The notes: generated by a model from the letters alone, not told the origin. A DNA stretch of 64,000 nucleotides from Clostridium sp. AF15-31 (GCF_003461625.1 NZ_QTXL01000002.1:409992-473991), one strand, 5' to 3'; positions 9,165 to 17,021 are shown, counted from the stretch's first letter. Numbers and translations: made by a program.

Positions 9165-9773
9165 TCAACTGTTATCCCTGTTAAACCACTCCATGAGATT
9201 ATCTATCACCTCTGGATCATCTGAGTAAATAAATGCTCCATCGTCATCATTGAAAACTATATCAAACTCTCCCACACTGCCTTGGCAATGAAAAGATTGC
9301 TCCAAAGGACTGACTATTGATCTCTGCCGGTCACCGATAATATAGCCTGCTGCCTTAAGGTCATCTATAAATATGTCCTGTGCCTGCTCCGATGGCATTA
9401 TATCAAAATTCATAAAATATATATGTTTCTCATCCCCTGCATCCTGGTATACTTCCATCCACAGAGATCTGATCTCCTGTTCATCCATCCCATCATAGTC
9501 ACCACAAGGAGAGAACATAATGCTGCTATCGTCTATAGTTATAATCTCTCCATAATCCTTGTGTAATATTGCCATATCAGCACCGGCCAGCTTATCCTTC
9601 AGGCTTTCAGATCCAAGCATTCCATTCTCATACAGATCATCTATATTCTTGAACCTATATCGCTCCTCTGTATCACAGTGGCTTATCTCTGCCGGCTTGT
9701 AAGATATAATATAGTCATCTATGCGAAGAACCCTATCCTGTTTCAGTTTATGCAAAAACGTGCTTTTTAACAT
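9165..9773 (-). CDS. hypothetical acidic protein of the island
   Basis: This 202-residue soluble acidic protein has no signal peptide or membrane segment. The start at 9773 (MLKSTFLHKLKQDRVLRI) follows AAGGAGGG at 5 nt; the longer frame to 9854 has no ribosome site. The C-terminal region ends in GEFDIVFNDDDGAFIYSD and WFNRDNS. I do not recognise a family. It lies downstream of, and overlaps by 26 bp, a doubtful small ORF, and its 3' end faces the RNA candidate at 9050-9126. Confidence 0.65.
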   Translation of the reverse strand: MLKSTFLHKLKQDRVLRIDDYIISYKPAEISHCDTEERYRFKNIDDLYENGMLGSESLKDKLAGADMAILHKDYGEIITIDDSSIMFSPCGDYDGMDEQEIRSLWMEVYQDAGDEKHIYFMNFDIMPSEQAQDIFIDDLKAAGYIIGDRQRSIVSPLEQSFHCQGSVGEFDIVFNDDDGAFIYSDDPEVIDNLMEWFNRDNS

Positions 9774-9936
9774 GCTCTCCCTCCTTCGTCTGTGTAGTAA
9801 AATGGAGCCCTGCCATAATAGCAAAAGCTCCAAATAGGGGCGGACGGATTTCAACCGACTCCTCTGTCACAACCTCACCTGTGTACTCACAACCCAGTGG
9901 CTTATCTTGTTGCACTGGTGCATTATTTAGTTGCAC
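9748..9936 (-). CDS. doubtful small ORF upstream of the 9165-9773 gene
   Basis: A 62-codon frame begins with GTG at 9936 (MQLNNAPVQQDKPLGCEYTG) and overlaps the next gene by 26 bp in a way that would suit translational coupling. No clear ribosome site precedes the GTG, and the sequence matches no family I know. Confidence 0.35.
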   Translation of the reverse strand: MQLNNAPVQQDKPLGCEYTGEVVTEESVEIRPPLFGAFAIMAGLHFTTQTKEGEHVKKHVFA

Positions 9937-10274
9937 CCATTGTTCTCACTCGTAAACTACTTCCCCTATACTTATAACCGCAATAGTCAACCGGAATTGA
10001 ACCGATGCCTCGTCAGTGGCTGCTGCCATACATCAACACGTTCTGCCAGCCTAAACTATTTTCTATTGCGATAACGCAAGCACCCGGACTTGCACACGGG
10101 GTCTCCCTCCATCAAAGGGCTCTCCTCCTGAGTTATAACCTGCTGATAATGATAGCCTTGGATTCATGCCAAGGATCTATGCGTTGGTTAGTCGCCGCTT
10201 TTATTAAGCTACTATCAATTATTTACACCATAATAACACGCTATCTCTGTCTATTCAATCACTGTTTAATTTTA
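9937..10274. other. non-coding stretch with stacked RNA-like folds
   Basis: No credible ORF is present. On the minus strand, CGCAATAG pairs with CTATTGCG (10065-10072 with 9979-9986). They enclose TGGC-AGCA-GCCA, a GTT/AAC hairpin and a T-arm-like hairpin with CGGTTCAATTCCG. Next to it CCCG, GCAAG, CGGG and CTTGC (10076-10100) interleave as an H-type pseudoknot. CCTTGG/CCAAGG follows (10156-10174). One octamer CTGCTGCC is inside. This may be an RNA or a folded-DNA site. Confidence 0.45.
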
Positions 10275-10463
10275 TCACTTGGCATTTGTATATAGATTCT
10301 CAAATAAGAATCCATGATCACCGGCTATATGTTCTCGATGATCTATTTTATTCCAAAGCACATCCTCTGGTATTCCCTTTGGAAATGCCTTGCAATAAAA
10401 TATATCGTCTGTCAGTTTACCTATAAAGTTTTTACAATCCATGCATTGTGAGAATATAACCAT
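10275..10463 (-). CDS. small cysteine-cluster protein
   Basis: This 62-residue protein has Cys at CMDC and FYC, then AFPKGIPEDVLW, HREHIAGDHG and FLFE. The pattern (two CxxC-like cysteines, a third Cys, GIP, His, GD-G) is seen in many small bacterial proteins of unknown role and suggests a metal-binding fold. It starts 4 nt after the stop of the ribbon-helix-helix gene, so the two form one operon. It could act with that regulator; function unknown. Confidence 0.6.
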   Translation of the reverse strand: MVIFSQCMDCKNFIGKLTDDIFYCKAFPKGIPEDVLWNKIDHREHIAGDHGFLFENLYTNAK

Positions 10464-10466
10464 ATA

Positions 10467-10685
10467 TCACTTGCTTCTATCCCTCTCCATAGTCTCATCT
10501 ATGGCTCGAATAACAAATGCATTCATACTCTCGCCCTGTTTCTCGGCATGTTCCTTTATTACTGCCTTCTGACCCTTTGGAACTCTTATTCTGACATCTT
10601 CTACCGTTTCTTTTAGATATTTGGCAGATGCTTTTCTTCTTGCGTCTGTTTGTCCAGTATATGCGCTTTTTTTATCTTCCTGCAT
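10467..10685 (-). CDS. ribbon-helix-helix (Arc-type) regulator
   Basis: This 72-residue protein has a basic N-terminus and a C-terminal ribbon-helix-helix: the strand DVRIRVPKGQKAVIKEHAEK, then GESMNAFVIRAIDETMERD. Such proteins bind DNA as dimers and often repress their own promoter, either as antitoxins or plasmid/phage regulators. Three similar sites with about 39-bp spacing lie directly upstream (10755-10848), between this gene and the divergent 10890 gene, and are its likely operators. Confidence 0.7.
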   Translation of the reverse strand: MQEDKKSAYTGQTDARRKASAKYLKETVEDVRIRVPKGQKAVIKEHAEKQGESMNAFVIRAIDETMERDRSK

Positions 10686-10754
10686 AAGTCCTACCCTCTC
10701 CGTATAATATTCTCAATCTATTTCACCTTACAATCAAATTATATCATTTGTATA

Positions 10755-10848
10755 TATATGTGTCCATATACACTTTACACAATCTTTTCAAGTATATGGG
10801 TACACATATTTGTTTATTATGTCAATGGATATATATGGGCACACATAG
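10755..10848. promoter_or_regulatory. three phased operator-like repeats in a divergent promoter region
   Basis: TATATGGGTACACATAT (10793-10809), TATATGGGCACACATAG (10832-10848) and an inverted relative, TATATGTGTCCATATA (10755-10770), lie about 39 bp apart. A -10-like TATAAT overlaps the end of the third. They sit between the divergent ribbon-helix-helix gene and the 10890-11478 pair. Confidence 0.65.
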
Positions 10849-10889
10849 TATAATATATTCATAAGATACAGAAAGGAGCAACACACAAC

Positions 10890-11060
10890 ATGTTAATGAG
10901 ATCAATAATACTTGCTCTCTCATTATCGGATGAGAGCTACAAAGAATTTACAGCCCAACTCAAAAGAAACAAAGAGATTGACCAGCATTTTGCAGAAACA
11001 TTTATAGAGCTTATAACAGAGCTCAGAAAGGAAGGATCTTATGAAAAAGCACATTGTTAA
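10890..11060 (+). CDS. small hypothetical protein upstream of the HIRAN gene
   Basis: The 56-residue frame MLMRSIILALSLSDESYK..., ending in GSYEKAHC, has GAAAGGAG 12 nt before its ATG. It overlaps the start of the HIRAN-domain gene by 20 nt in another frame, a common sign of coupled translation. It is helical and charged with a hydrophobic N-terminus. No family is recognised. Confidence 0.6.
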   Translation: MLMRSIILALSLSDESYKEFTAQLKRNKEIDQHFAETFIELITELRKEGSYEKAHC

Positions 11061-11478
11061 TATCCGTAGAGCCGTTTGTATAATGGCTAATGAATTACAC
11101 AAAACCGGTTACAGCTTATCCAGAGCATTCAAGCGAGCATGGAAAACCGCCAAAGGAACAGCCATTAAGGCAGCAGGTGTCACATATGAGAATAGACAAG
11201 AGATTTTAAAATACCTCACCCAGTTCAGACCGGATCACCTCACAGTAACGCTTGAAAGAGAAAGCCATAATACATATGATCAAAATTCCATTTGTATAGT
11301 GGTTCATATCCCCTATCTGAAGAAGAAAGCCAAAATCGGCTATGTGTCAAAGGCTTACAATGCAGAGATCGCAAGACTACTCGATCAGGGAATACCCGTC
11401 AGAGCCCGTCTAATGGGCATTATAGGCGGTTACAGCTATAAAGAGACCTATGGAGCCTTACTTGACGTTGCAGTATAA
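11041..11478 (+). CDS. HIRAN-domain protein
   Basis: This 145-residue protein has a basic N-terminal helix region (SLSRAFKRAWKTAKG), then a HIRAN-like domain: AGVTYENRQEIL, TVTLERESHNTYDQNSICIV, KIGYVSKAYNAEIARLLDQG. HIRAN domains bind DNA 3' ends or damaged and stalled DNA, and in phage and plasmid genes they occur as stand-alone small proteins. AAGGAAGG lies 5 nt before the start. It is the second gene of the divergent operon next to the phased operators. A role in the island's DNA metabolism is inference. Confidence 0.7.
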   Translation: MKKHIVNIRRAVCIMANELHKTGYSLSRAFKRAWKTAKGTAIKAAGVTYENRQEILKYLTQFRPDHLTVTLERESHNTYDQNSICIVVHIPYLKKKAKIGYVSKAYNAEIARLLDQGIPVRARLMGIIGGYSYKETYGALLDVAV

Positions 11479-11781
11479 AAATAGCCCTTCTGCTGGTGAC
11501 ACAACAGAAAGGCTCATGATAAGGGTATCAGATGATACATCCCTACCACCAATGCTCATGTACGGTAGAGAAGCACAAAGCAAAACAAGGATAGCCAGCC
11601 CTGCCACTATTCCGAAGTCAGGGGAACGCAATAGAAAAATTCATAGCTGTATGCTATACTTAATTAGCATTTGAACATATCAAGCTGACACAGCAATCTC
11701 TTTACTTGCCGTTAATGCGCGTCTACCAATAGTCCGCACAAAGCAAGAGTAGCGTAAAGGTATAAAAATTTCAAACTTCTT
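11479..11781. other. intergenic stretch holding the left junction of the nested transposon
   Basis: No gene is visible. AGCCCTTCTG pairs with CAGAAAGGCT (11483-11515) just after the HIRAN gene. A 14-bp dyad GTATCA-GA-TGATAC lies at 11525-11538. ATAGC-TGTAT-GCTAT lies near 11641. The left end of the nested element must fall here, but no target duplication or matching end could be placed by eye. Confidence 0.4.
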
Positions 11782-11810
11782 TGTAACGAAATTCCGATTT
11801 CTCCGTCTAA
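11782..11810 (+). promoter_or_regulatory. ECF sigma-type autoregulatory promoter
   Basis: TGTAAC and CGTCTAA are separated by 16 bp. This matches the xxAAC/CGTC type used by Firmicutes ECF sigma factors of the SigV/SigW/SigM group. It directly precedes an ECF sigma gene, as expected for self-activation. Confidence 0.75.
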
Positions 11811-11840
11811 CCTATGAAGCTGAAGGAGGTGATGACAAGT

Positions 11841-12326
11841 ATGGACTATGAAAAGCTCTATAAAGCCTACTATTTACAGGTATACTCGTATACTATTTCT
11901 CTTGCCAAAAATCGTGAGATAGCAGAGGAAATCACGCAGAACACATTCTATAAGGCTGTCTCTACAACATCACAATTCAAAGGTAAGTCAGATGAATTGA
12001 CATGGCTCTGCTCCATAGCAAAAAACCTTTACCATGATGAAATGCGAAGCCGTCAGCGAGTAGCTGATGTGAGTGAAATCAATGACTTGCCATCAAATGA
12101 AAATGTTGAGAACTCAGTTGCAGATTCTGACATGGCGTTCCGCATACACCTCGTTCTTCACCGTTTGGAAGAACCATACAAAGAAGTCTTTCAGCTTCGC
12201 GTATTCGGGGAACTATCTTTTTCACAAATCGCTGCAATTTTTGGAAAAACAGAATCATGGGCGAGAGTTACTTATCATCGTGCAAAGCTAAAAATTCAAG
12301 AAAGGATGGATGAAAAGCATGAGTAA
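11841..12326 (+). CDS. ECF-family RNA polymerase sigma factor
   Basis: This 161-residue protein starts MDYEKLYKAYYLQVYSY. It has region 2 (AEEITQNTFYKAV, the -10 recognition helix, then WLCSIAKNLYHDEMRSRQR) and region 4 (PYKEVFQLRVFGELSFSQIA, TESWARVTYHRAK) joined by a short linker, with no region 3. The ATG at 11841 follows AGGAGG at 11 nt; an upstream in-frame ATG at 11814 would include that site. It overlaps the anti-sigma gene by 8 nt (ATGAGTAA) and has an ECF-type promoter upstream. Targets other than its own promoter are not visible. Confidence 0.88.
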   Translation: MDYEKLYKAYYLQVYSYTISLAKNREIAEEITQNTFYKAVSTTSQFKGKSDELTWLCSIAKNLYHDEMRSRQRVADVSEINDLPSNENVENSVADSDMAFRIHLVLHRLEEPYKEVFQLRVFGELSFSQIAAIFGKTESWARVTYHRAKLKIQERMDEKHE

Positions 12327-13023
12327 ACAATGCGATATTGTTCGAGATATTCTTCCGCTGTATGTTGACGGTGCTTGCAGCGAAGCAAGCGCAGAGATGG
12401 TAAAAGAGCATTTGAACGCCTGTGCTGACTGTAACGCAATTTATCAGAAATTGCTTTCTCACACGAGCGAAGATGTTCTTCACGAAGAAAGCGAAAGCGT
12501 TATTATGCGCCATGAGGCAAAAGAAAAGCAGAGAGGCAGAAAAAAGATAACGATTGCTGTTCTCGTTTCCATCGCTCTTTGTATCATTGCAATTTTTACA
12601 GCTCTCTTTCTGTTACCTATAAACATTGCTTATGAGCCTGTCAAAATCGACTTCCCATTTGAGGTTGAAGATGTCGAAAACGTTGAAATGTACCACTATG
12701 ACGGAGTGCCTGCATCAGCAGAAAAGAAAGTAGTTGTTGCTGAAAATGATATAAAGACCCTGTATGATAAGTTCAAGGGCTTATCCCTAAAAGACAAAAC
12801 GACTGAGGAAACTGCCGGAGCAGATGTGACCAGCTTTAGATTTAACCTCTCAGATGGAACAAGCTACGATTTGATTTACGCCTGCTATGGGGTTAAAAAC
12901 GGCGAATTGAAGTCAGCAGCAGGCGGTTTTAAGTATTTCACAAGTGCGGATATCGGCTCTTATTGGAACAATTTGAATACGGAACTTGAGGCAATTCCTA
13001 TCAATGAGAGTGAATTGCCGTGA
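12319..13023 (+). CDS. membrane anti-sigma factor with zinc-finger (zf-HC2) domain
   Basis: The cytoplasmic N-terminus carries the ZAS/zf-HC2 pattern: CDIVRDILPLYVDG, HLNACADC. One transmembrane helix follows near residues 77-100 (TIAVLVSIALCIIAIFTALFLL), then an extracytoplasmic domain of about 130 residues. Such proteins hold the partner ECF sigma factor inactive until regulated proteolysis or ligand binding. The start at 12319 overlaps the sigma gene, so the pair is translationally coupled. What the outer domain senses cannot be told. Confidence 0.85.
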   Translation: MSKQCDIVRDILPLYVDGACSEASAEMVKEHLNACADCNAIYQKLLSHTSEDVLHEESESVIMRHEAKEKQRGRKKITIAVLVSIALCIIAIFTALFLLPINIAYEPVKIDFPFEVEDVENVEMYHYDGVPASAEKKVVVAENDIKTLYDKFKGLSLKDKTTEETAGADVTSFRFNLSDGTSYDLIYACYGVKNGELKSAAGGFKYFTSADIGSYWNNLNTELEAIPINESELP

Positions 13024-13048
13024 GCAGATAGCAAACCCAGCCGAGCCT

Positions 13049-13090
13049 GTCAACGGTCAAGATGAACGGCGCAAATGCGCCGCCGTTGAC
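13049..13090 (+). terminator. strong hairpin after the anti-sigma gene
   Basis: GTCAACGG pairs with CCGTTGAC around an inner GGCGCA/TGCGCC stem, 26 nt after the stop codon. There is no T-run, so termination is likely but not certain. Confidence 0.4.
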
Positions 13091-13121
13091 AGCCCCGCCC
13101 GTCTTTGCTGTTCGGTAATCA

Positions 13122-13154
13122 AGAGGGCGACAGCACAAGATGCTGCCGCCCTCT
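13122..13154 (+). promoter_or_regulatory. hairpin in the leader of the sigma-like gene
   Basis: AGAGGGCGACAGCA and TGCTGCCGCCCTCT form a 14-bp stem with one mismatch and a 5-nt loop. It ends 28 nt before the start codon of the following gene, so it could affect expression of that gene; no T-run follows. Confidence 0.4.
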
Positions 13155-13181
13155 GCCATTATTCAGAAAGGGGGATTTTCC

Positions 13182-13640
13182 ATGACCGAACACGAAAAGT
13201 ATCAAGAACATATCCGGCATACACACGATGCCTTTTGCAAGACTGTTATTCGCCACGCTGCCATAGACGCAGCCCGGAGCATACGGAGCCGCCGCAAGCG
13301 GGAAATCTCGCTTGAATATCTGATAGAAGAAAAACACTATCCATTCAGTACCACAGATAAATACTTTGCGGAGCAATCCGGCATGACCAGCTATCCGCTT
13401 TTCGTCTGTGGTCAGATGGTGCTTTTGGAAAGTCCAGAGCTTGCCGCAGCCCTGTCCGCACTATCACAGATGGAACAGGAAATCATTTTCTTGTACTACT
13501 TCCAACGATTGACGCATAGGGAGATTGGACGGAGATATGGACGGGCTGGCAACACAACCGGGCGGCGTATTCAGATGATTTTACGGCGGCTACGGGCAGA
13601 GTTGGAGGGTTTGTCCTATGAGCCAGCTACTTCCCTATGA
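13182..13640 (+). CDS. sigma-70-like regulator of the transposon
   Basis: This 152-residue protein starts MTEHEKYQEHIRHTHDAF. The C-terminal half is a sigma region 4: ALSQMEQEIIFLYYFQRLTHREIGRR and GRRIQMILRRLRAEL. Region 2 is poorly conserved. GGGGG lies 8 nt before the ATG, which excludes the longer frame. Similar short sigma-like proteins occur in Tn916, Tn4451-like and related elements, paired with a small HTH protein as here (the next gene overlaps by 23 bp). It probably controls transposon genes. Confidence 0.8.
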   Translation: MTEHEKYQEHIRHTHDAFCKTVIRHAAIDAARSIRSRRKREISLEYLIEEKHYPFSTTDKYFAEQSGMTSYPLFVCGQMVLLESPELAAALSALSQMEQEIIFLYYFQRLTHREIGRRYGRAGNTTGRRIQMILRRLRAELEGLSYEPATSL

Positions 13641-13815
13641 GACAATCGTTAAGGCAAGCGAGGGCGACCCGGAAGCTGTTGCCGCCGTCCTATCCCATTA
13701 TGCGGGATATGTCCGCTCTTGTGCGAAAATGGACGGACAGATTAACACGGATATGCAGGAGCATATCGTCAGGCAACTGATAGAAAGCCTGTTGAAGTTC
13801 CGCTTTGACCGCTAA
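13618..13815 (+). CDS. small helix-turn-helix protein of conjugative elements
   Basis: This 65-residue protein begins LPYETIVKASEGDPEAVAAV and ends LRQLIESLLKFRFDR-like. It is the small partner of the sigma-like gene found in Tn916-family and related elements, annotated as a helix-turn-helix domain protein. It overlaps the sigma-like gene by 23 bp and has GGAGGG 10 nt before its ATG. Its role is not well defined; co-regulation of transfer is the usual guess. Confidence 0.75.
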   Translation: MSQLLPYETIVKASEGDPEAVAAVLSHYAGYVRSCAKMDGQINTDMQEHIVRQLIESLLKFRFDR

Positions 13816-13872
13816 ACAGAAAAGTTGTATAATTAGAGCCTGACAAATTAAACTTCAATGAGGGTAGAGCAA

Positions 13873-14283
13873 ATGGAACAGATTATCAATTATAGAGACA
13901 TACCCACAGATAAAAGGATTGACATATTAAATGCTCTTGAGCGAATAGGTTTTTTTCCGGCATACGGCGGCGTGAGAACAATGCAGCAAATTATGGAAAA
14001 GTCAGTTCCAGGTTCAGGCCCACAATTCTATTTCGTTTTCCGTGAAAATGAGTTGATAGGGTACAATTTTCTCATTGGGGACACTAAGAAATATAAAGCG
14101 TTCCCATGGCTTGCTATTAGTAATATGGATGAGCAGAAGTTGACTGTTTGTGAAGAACTGATGAAAATACAAATTGCCTTTTTTGAAGAACTCGGAATGC
14201 AAAAGATAGCAGATCATTGCGTTAGGATTATGGAAGATTACAGAAAAGGAATTGGAAAGCGGAAAGAAAGCGATTGCAGATAA
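13873..14283 (+). CDS. hypothetical protein, AT-rich cargo of the transposon
   Basis: This is a 136-residue soluble protein starting MEQIINYRDIPTDKRIDI. GAGGG lies 8 nt before the ATG. A short beta-rich middle (PQFYFVFRENELIGYNFLIG) is followed by helices. Base composition is clearly poorer in GC than the transposon genes on either side, which suggests later acquisition. I do not recognise a family; a GNAT-like fold is possible but no acetyl-CoA motif is clear. A terminator follows at 14341. Confidence 0.55.
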   Translation: MEQIINYRDIPTDKRIDILNALERIGFFPAYGGVRTMQQIMEKSVPGSGPQFYFVFRENELIGYNFLIGDTKKYKAFPWLAISNMDEQKLTVCEELMKIQIAFFEELGMQKIADHCVRIMEDYRKGIGKRKESDCR

Positions 14284-14340
14284 ATTCCATTTGAAAAACG
14301 GCTGACAATTTAATACCGCCGCCCATCACAGCGGCAGATA

Positions 14341-14375
14341 AGCAGTAAATCTTGAAAAGGTTTACTGCTTTTTTT
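14341..14375 (+). terminator. rho-independent terminator
   Basis: AGCAGTAAA and TTTACTGCT form a perfect 9-bp stem around 11 nt, followed by seven T. Confidence 0.88.
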
Positions 14376-14817
14376 GCGCCCATTTTCAAAAATCTTTGGC
14401 AAACCACACCGCCGGATTGTTGTAGGGAGCAGACAGGGAAAACAAAAAAATTTCCGCTGCGTTTGCCAAAACGACCCCTTTTCACCGTTGTAGTGGTGAA
14501 CAGCGGGCAGAACACGCCGCCGCAATCGCTATATTGGTGGAGCAAGCCAGTATATCCGCAAACCAGAGCCGCCGAGGAAAGCGGTAGTTTTTTAGAGCAA
14601 GATTCTACCGCAGTACCAAAATTCGCTTTTCGCTCATTTTGCCCCTGCGGGAATCTTGTTGGGGAGTGCCTTCCCCAAACCCTGCTTATACGGCTTGCGC
14701 CGCTTAAAAATCCCTCAAAATATTTTTTTGAATTTTTCAAAAACAGTTCCGCTTTACACCCTGTTTTTCTCCTATTAGTGAGAGGACACCACGCACAGCC
14801 GAAAGGAGGTTTTTACC
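14376..14817. other. non-coding leader of the mob genes, probable oriT region
   Basis: No gene is supported on either strand. It precedes mobC and the relaxase, where oriT normally lies. TTGGGGA-GTGCC-TTCCCCAA (14659-14678) forms a hairpin followed by a GC-rich stretch (CTTATACGGCTTGCGCCGC) as in many oriT sites. The exact nick site cannot be assigned from sequence alone. AAAGGAGG of mobC lies at the end. Confidence 0.5.
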
Positions 14818-15216
14818 ATGCGAAAACGATATAGCACGCCGCACCGCAGCCGGGTAGTCAAGACACGCATGACCGAGGAAGAATATGCCGAGTTTGTGGA
14901 AAGGCTTTCTGCCTGCAACATGAGCCAAGCCGAGTTTATCCGGCAAGCCATAGCCGGGGCAGCCATACGCCCCAGCATAACTGTTTCCCCCATCAACGAC
15001 GAGCTGCTTGCCGCTGTCGGGAAGCTGACCGCCGAATACGGCAGGATCGGCGGCAACTTAAACCAGATAGCCCGGACGCTGAACGAGTGGCACAGCCCCT
15101 ACCCGCAGCTTGCCGGGGAGGTACGGGCGGCGGTTTCCGACCTTGCTGCCCTAAAGTTTGAAGTCTTGCAGAAAGTGGGTGACGCTGTTGGCAACATTCA
15201 AACATATCAGCTCTAA
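14818..15216 (+). CDS. mobC: MobC-type relaxosome accessory protein
   Basis: This 132-residue protein has an N-terminal ribbon-helix-helix (VVKTRMTEEEYAEFVERL, SQAEFIRQAIAG) and the MobC signature YGRIGGNLNQIARTLNEW near residues 77-94. These proteins bind oriT and help the relaxase open and nick DNA. AAAGGAGG lies 8 nt upstream. It overlaps the relaxase gene, so the two are made together. Confidence 0.88.
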   Translation: MRKRYSTPHRSRVVKTRMTEEEYAEFVERLSACNMSQAEFIRQAIAGAAIRPSITVSPINDELLAAVGKLTAEYGRIGGNLNQIARTLNEWHSPYPQLAGEVRAAVSDLAALKFEVLQKVGDAVGNIQTYQL

Positions 15217-16804
15217 AAATGCCGACTATGGCGCAGCGGAAGCCTATCTCACATTTGAGCATGACGAGTTTACCATGAAGCCCACCCTTGACGAAGCCGG
15301 GCGGCTCATACTCCGGGAGGATTACCGAATAGCCACGCTGAACTGCGGCGAGGAAGATTTTGCCGTTGCCTGTATGCGGGCAAATCTCCGATACGGCAAG
15401 AACCAAAAACGGGAAGATGTGAAAAGCCACCACTATATCATTTCCTTTGACCCACGGGACGCAGCGGACAACGGCTTGACCGTAGACCGGGCGCAAGCAT
15501 TGGGCGAGGAATTTTGTGCCGAGCATTTCCCAGGACACCAAGCCATTGTCTGTACCCACCCGGACGGACACAACCACAGCGGCAATATCCATGTTCACAT
15601 TGTTATCAATTCTCTGCGTATCGAGGAAGTACCCTTACTGCCCTACATGGACAGACCGGCAGATACCCGTGCCGGGTGCAAGCACCGCTGTACGGACGCT
15701 GCTATGGAATACTTCAAAGCCGAGGTCATGGAGATGTGCCACCGGGAAAATCTCTATCAGATTGACCTATTGCATGGTAGCAAAAACCGCATTACCGAGC
15801 GTGAGTATTGGGCGCATAAAAAAGGACAAGCCAAACTTGACAAGGAAAATGCCGCCCTTGCAGCCGAGGGGAAGCCTGTAAAGCAGACCAAGTTTGAAAC
15901 CGACAAGGCGAAGTTGCGGCAGACCATACGGAATGCCATGAGCGAAGCGACCACCTTTGACGAGTTTTTCGCTTTACTTCTGCAACAGGGCGTGACCGTC
16001 AAAGAGAGCCGAGGGCGATTGTCCTACCTTACCCCGGACAGAACGAAACCCATTACCGCCCGAAAACTGGGAGATGATTTTGACCGTGCTGCTGTTCTTA
16101 CTCTTTTGGAGCAGAACGCCCACAGAGCCGCCGAAAAGACCGTACCCATACCCGAATACCATACCGCTGAAACAAACCGCACAGAGCGAGGAAAAACGCA
16201 GAAAATCGCCCCGACAGGCAACATTCAGAGAATGGTTGACCGTGCGGCGAAGCGAGCCGAGGGAAAAGGTATCGGCTATGACCGTTGGGCGGCTGTCCAC
16301 AATCTCAAACAGATGGCGGCTACCGTTGCCGCTATGGAGCAATACGGCTTTACCCCGGATGAACTGGACGCAGCCCTTGTGTCTGCCAATGCGGATTTAC
16401 ACAGCAGCACCGCCAAGCTGAAGCCCATTGAAACGGCTATCCGTGAGAAAAAGGACTTGCAGAAACAGGTGCTTGCCTATGCCAAGACAAGAGATGTGCG
16501 TGACGGATTGAAAAAGCAGAAAACCGATAAGGCACGCAAAGCCTACCGGGAAAAGCATGAAAGCGACTTTATCATAGCAGACGCAGCCGTAAGATATTTT
16601 CGGCAAAAAGGCATTACCAAGCTGCCCACCTATAAATCGTTGCAGGCTGAAATCGAGCAGCTTACCGCCGAGAAGAACGCCCTTTACAACGAGTACCGGG
16701 CAAATAAAGAGCGTGTCCGGGAATTGCAGACCATGAAAAGCAATCTTTCCCAAATGCACCACGGCGAGCCGAGCCGACAGAAAAAGCATGAACAGGAGCG
16801 TTAA
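15188..16804 (+). CDS. MobA/VirD2-family relaxase
   Basis: This mobilization nuclease nicks oriT and stays bound to the 5' end during transfer. The three-His metal motif is visible in HPDGHNHSGNIHVHIVIN (near residue 125), preceded by the YIISFDP strand. A Tyr in the N-terminal 20 residues (NADYGAAEAY) is the likely nucleophile. The C-terminal 250 residues are coiled-coil-rich and basic. Start is uncertain: TTG at 15188 gives MATFKHISSKNADYG, which fits how I remember family members starting; GTG 15179 and ATG 15158 are alternatives. All overlap mobC. Confidence 0.85.
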   Translation: MATFKHISSKNADYGAAEAYLTFEHDEFTMKPTLDEAGRLILREDYRIATLNCGEEDFAVACMRANLRYGKNQKREDVKSHHYIISFDPRDAADNGLTVDRAQALGEEFCAEHFPGHQAIVCTHPDGHNHSGNIHVHIVINSLRIEEVPLLPYMDRPADTRAGCKHRCTDAAMEYFKAEVMEMCHRENLYQIDLLHGSKNRITEREYWAHKKGQAKLDKENAALAAEGKPVKQTKFETDKAKLRQTIRNAMSEATTFDEFFALLLQQGVTVKESRGRLSYLTPDRTKPITARKLGDDFDRAAVLTLLEQNAHRAAEKTVPIPEYHTAETNRTERGKTQKIAPTGNIQRMVDRAAKRAEGKGIGYDRWAAVHNLKQMAATVAAMEQYGFTPDELDAALVSANADLHSSTAKLKPIETAIREKKDLQKQVLAYAKTRDVRDGLKKQKTDKARKAYREKHESDFIIADAAVRYFRQKGITKLPTYKSLQAEIEQLTAEKNALYNEYRANKERVRELQTMKSNLSQMHHGEPSRQKKHEQER

Positions 16805-17021
16805 AAACCGCCCCGAAATGATACCGAAACCAAACAAAAACAGGGATATGCCCTTACCCCTATCCGCAATACTCCCCGACCTCAAAACAGGGCGTACAGG
16901 GCAAAAAATCCCCGAAAATGATACCGAGAAGATACAGTTTTCCCGCCCTATCCGTGATACCCACGGAAACGGCAGAAAGGAGCGTACCAATGCCACGCAT
17001 GAGCAACAAACGGCGGCTTGA
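16788..17021 (+). CDS. doubtful small ORF between relaxase and rep genes
   Basis: The 77-codon frame overlaps the relaxase end by 17 nt and the next gene start by 32 nt. The proline- and lysine-rich sequence, with GQKIPENDTEKIQFSRPI, could be a real small protein of this element family, but there is no convincing ribosome site or known domain. Confidence 0.35.
   Translation: MNRSVKNRPEMIPKPNKNRDMPLPLSAILPDLKTGRTGQKIPENDTEKIQFSRPIRDTHGNGRKERTNATHEQQTAA

Noticed and set aside
9975..10075. A tRNA gene on the minus strand
   Set aside because: The T-arm is good, but no 5+7+5 anticodon arm can be formed, and extra bases separate the T-arm from the acceptor-like stem. It is kept only as a structured region.
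11450..11674. 74-codon plus-strand ORF after the HIRAN gene
   Set aside because: It begins inside the HIRAN gene, has no ribosome site and runs through a hairpin and a dyad.
14352..14834. Overlapping ORFs in the region before mobC
   Set aside because: Proline- and cysteine-rich translations on both strands without start signals; the region is better read as oriT-type non-coding DNA.
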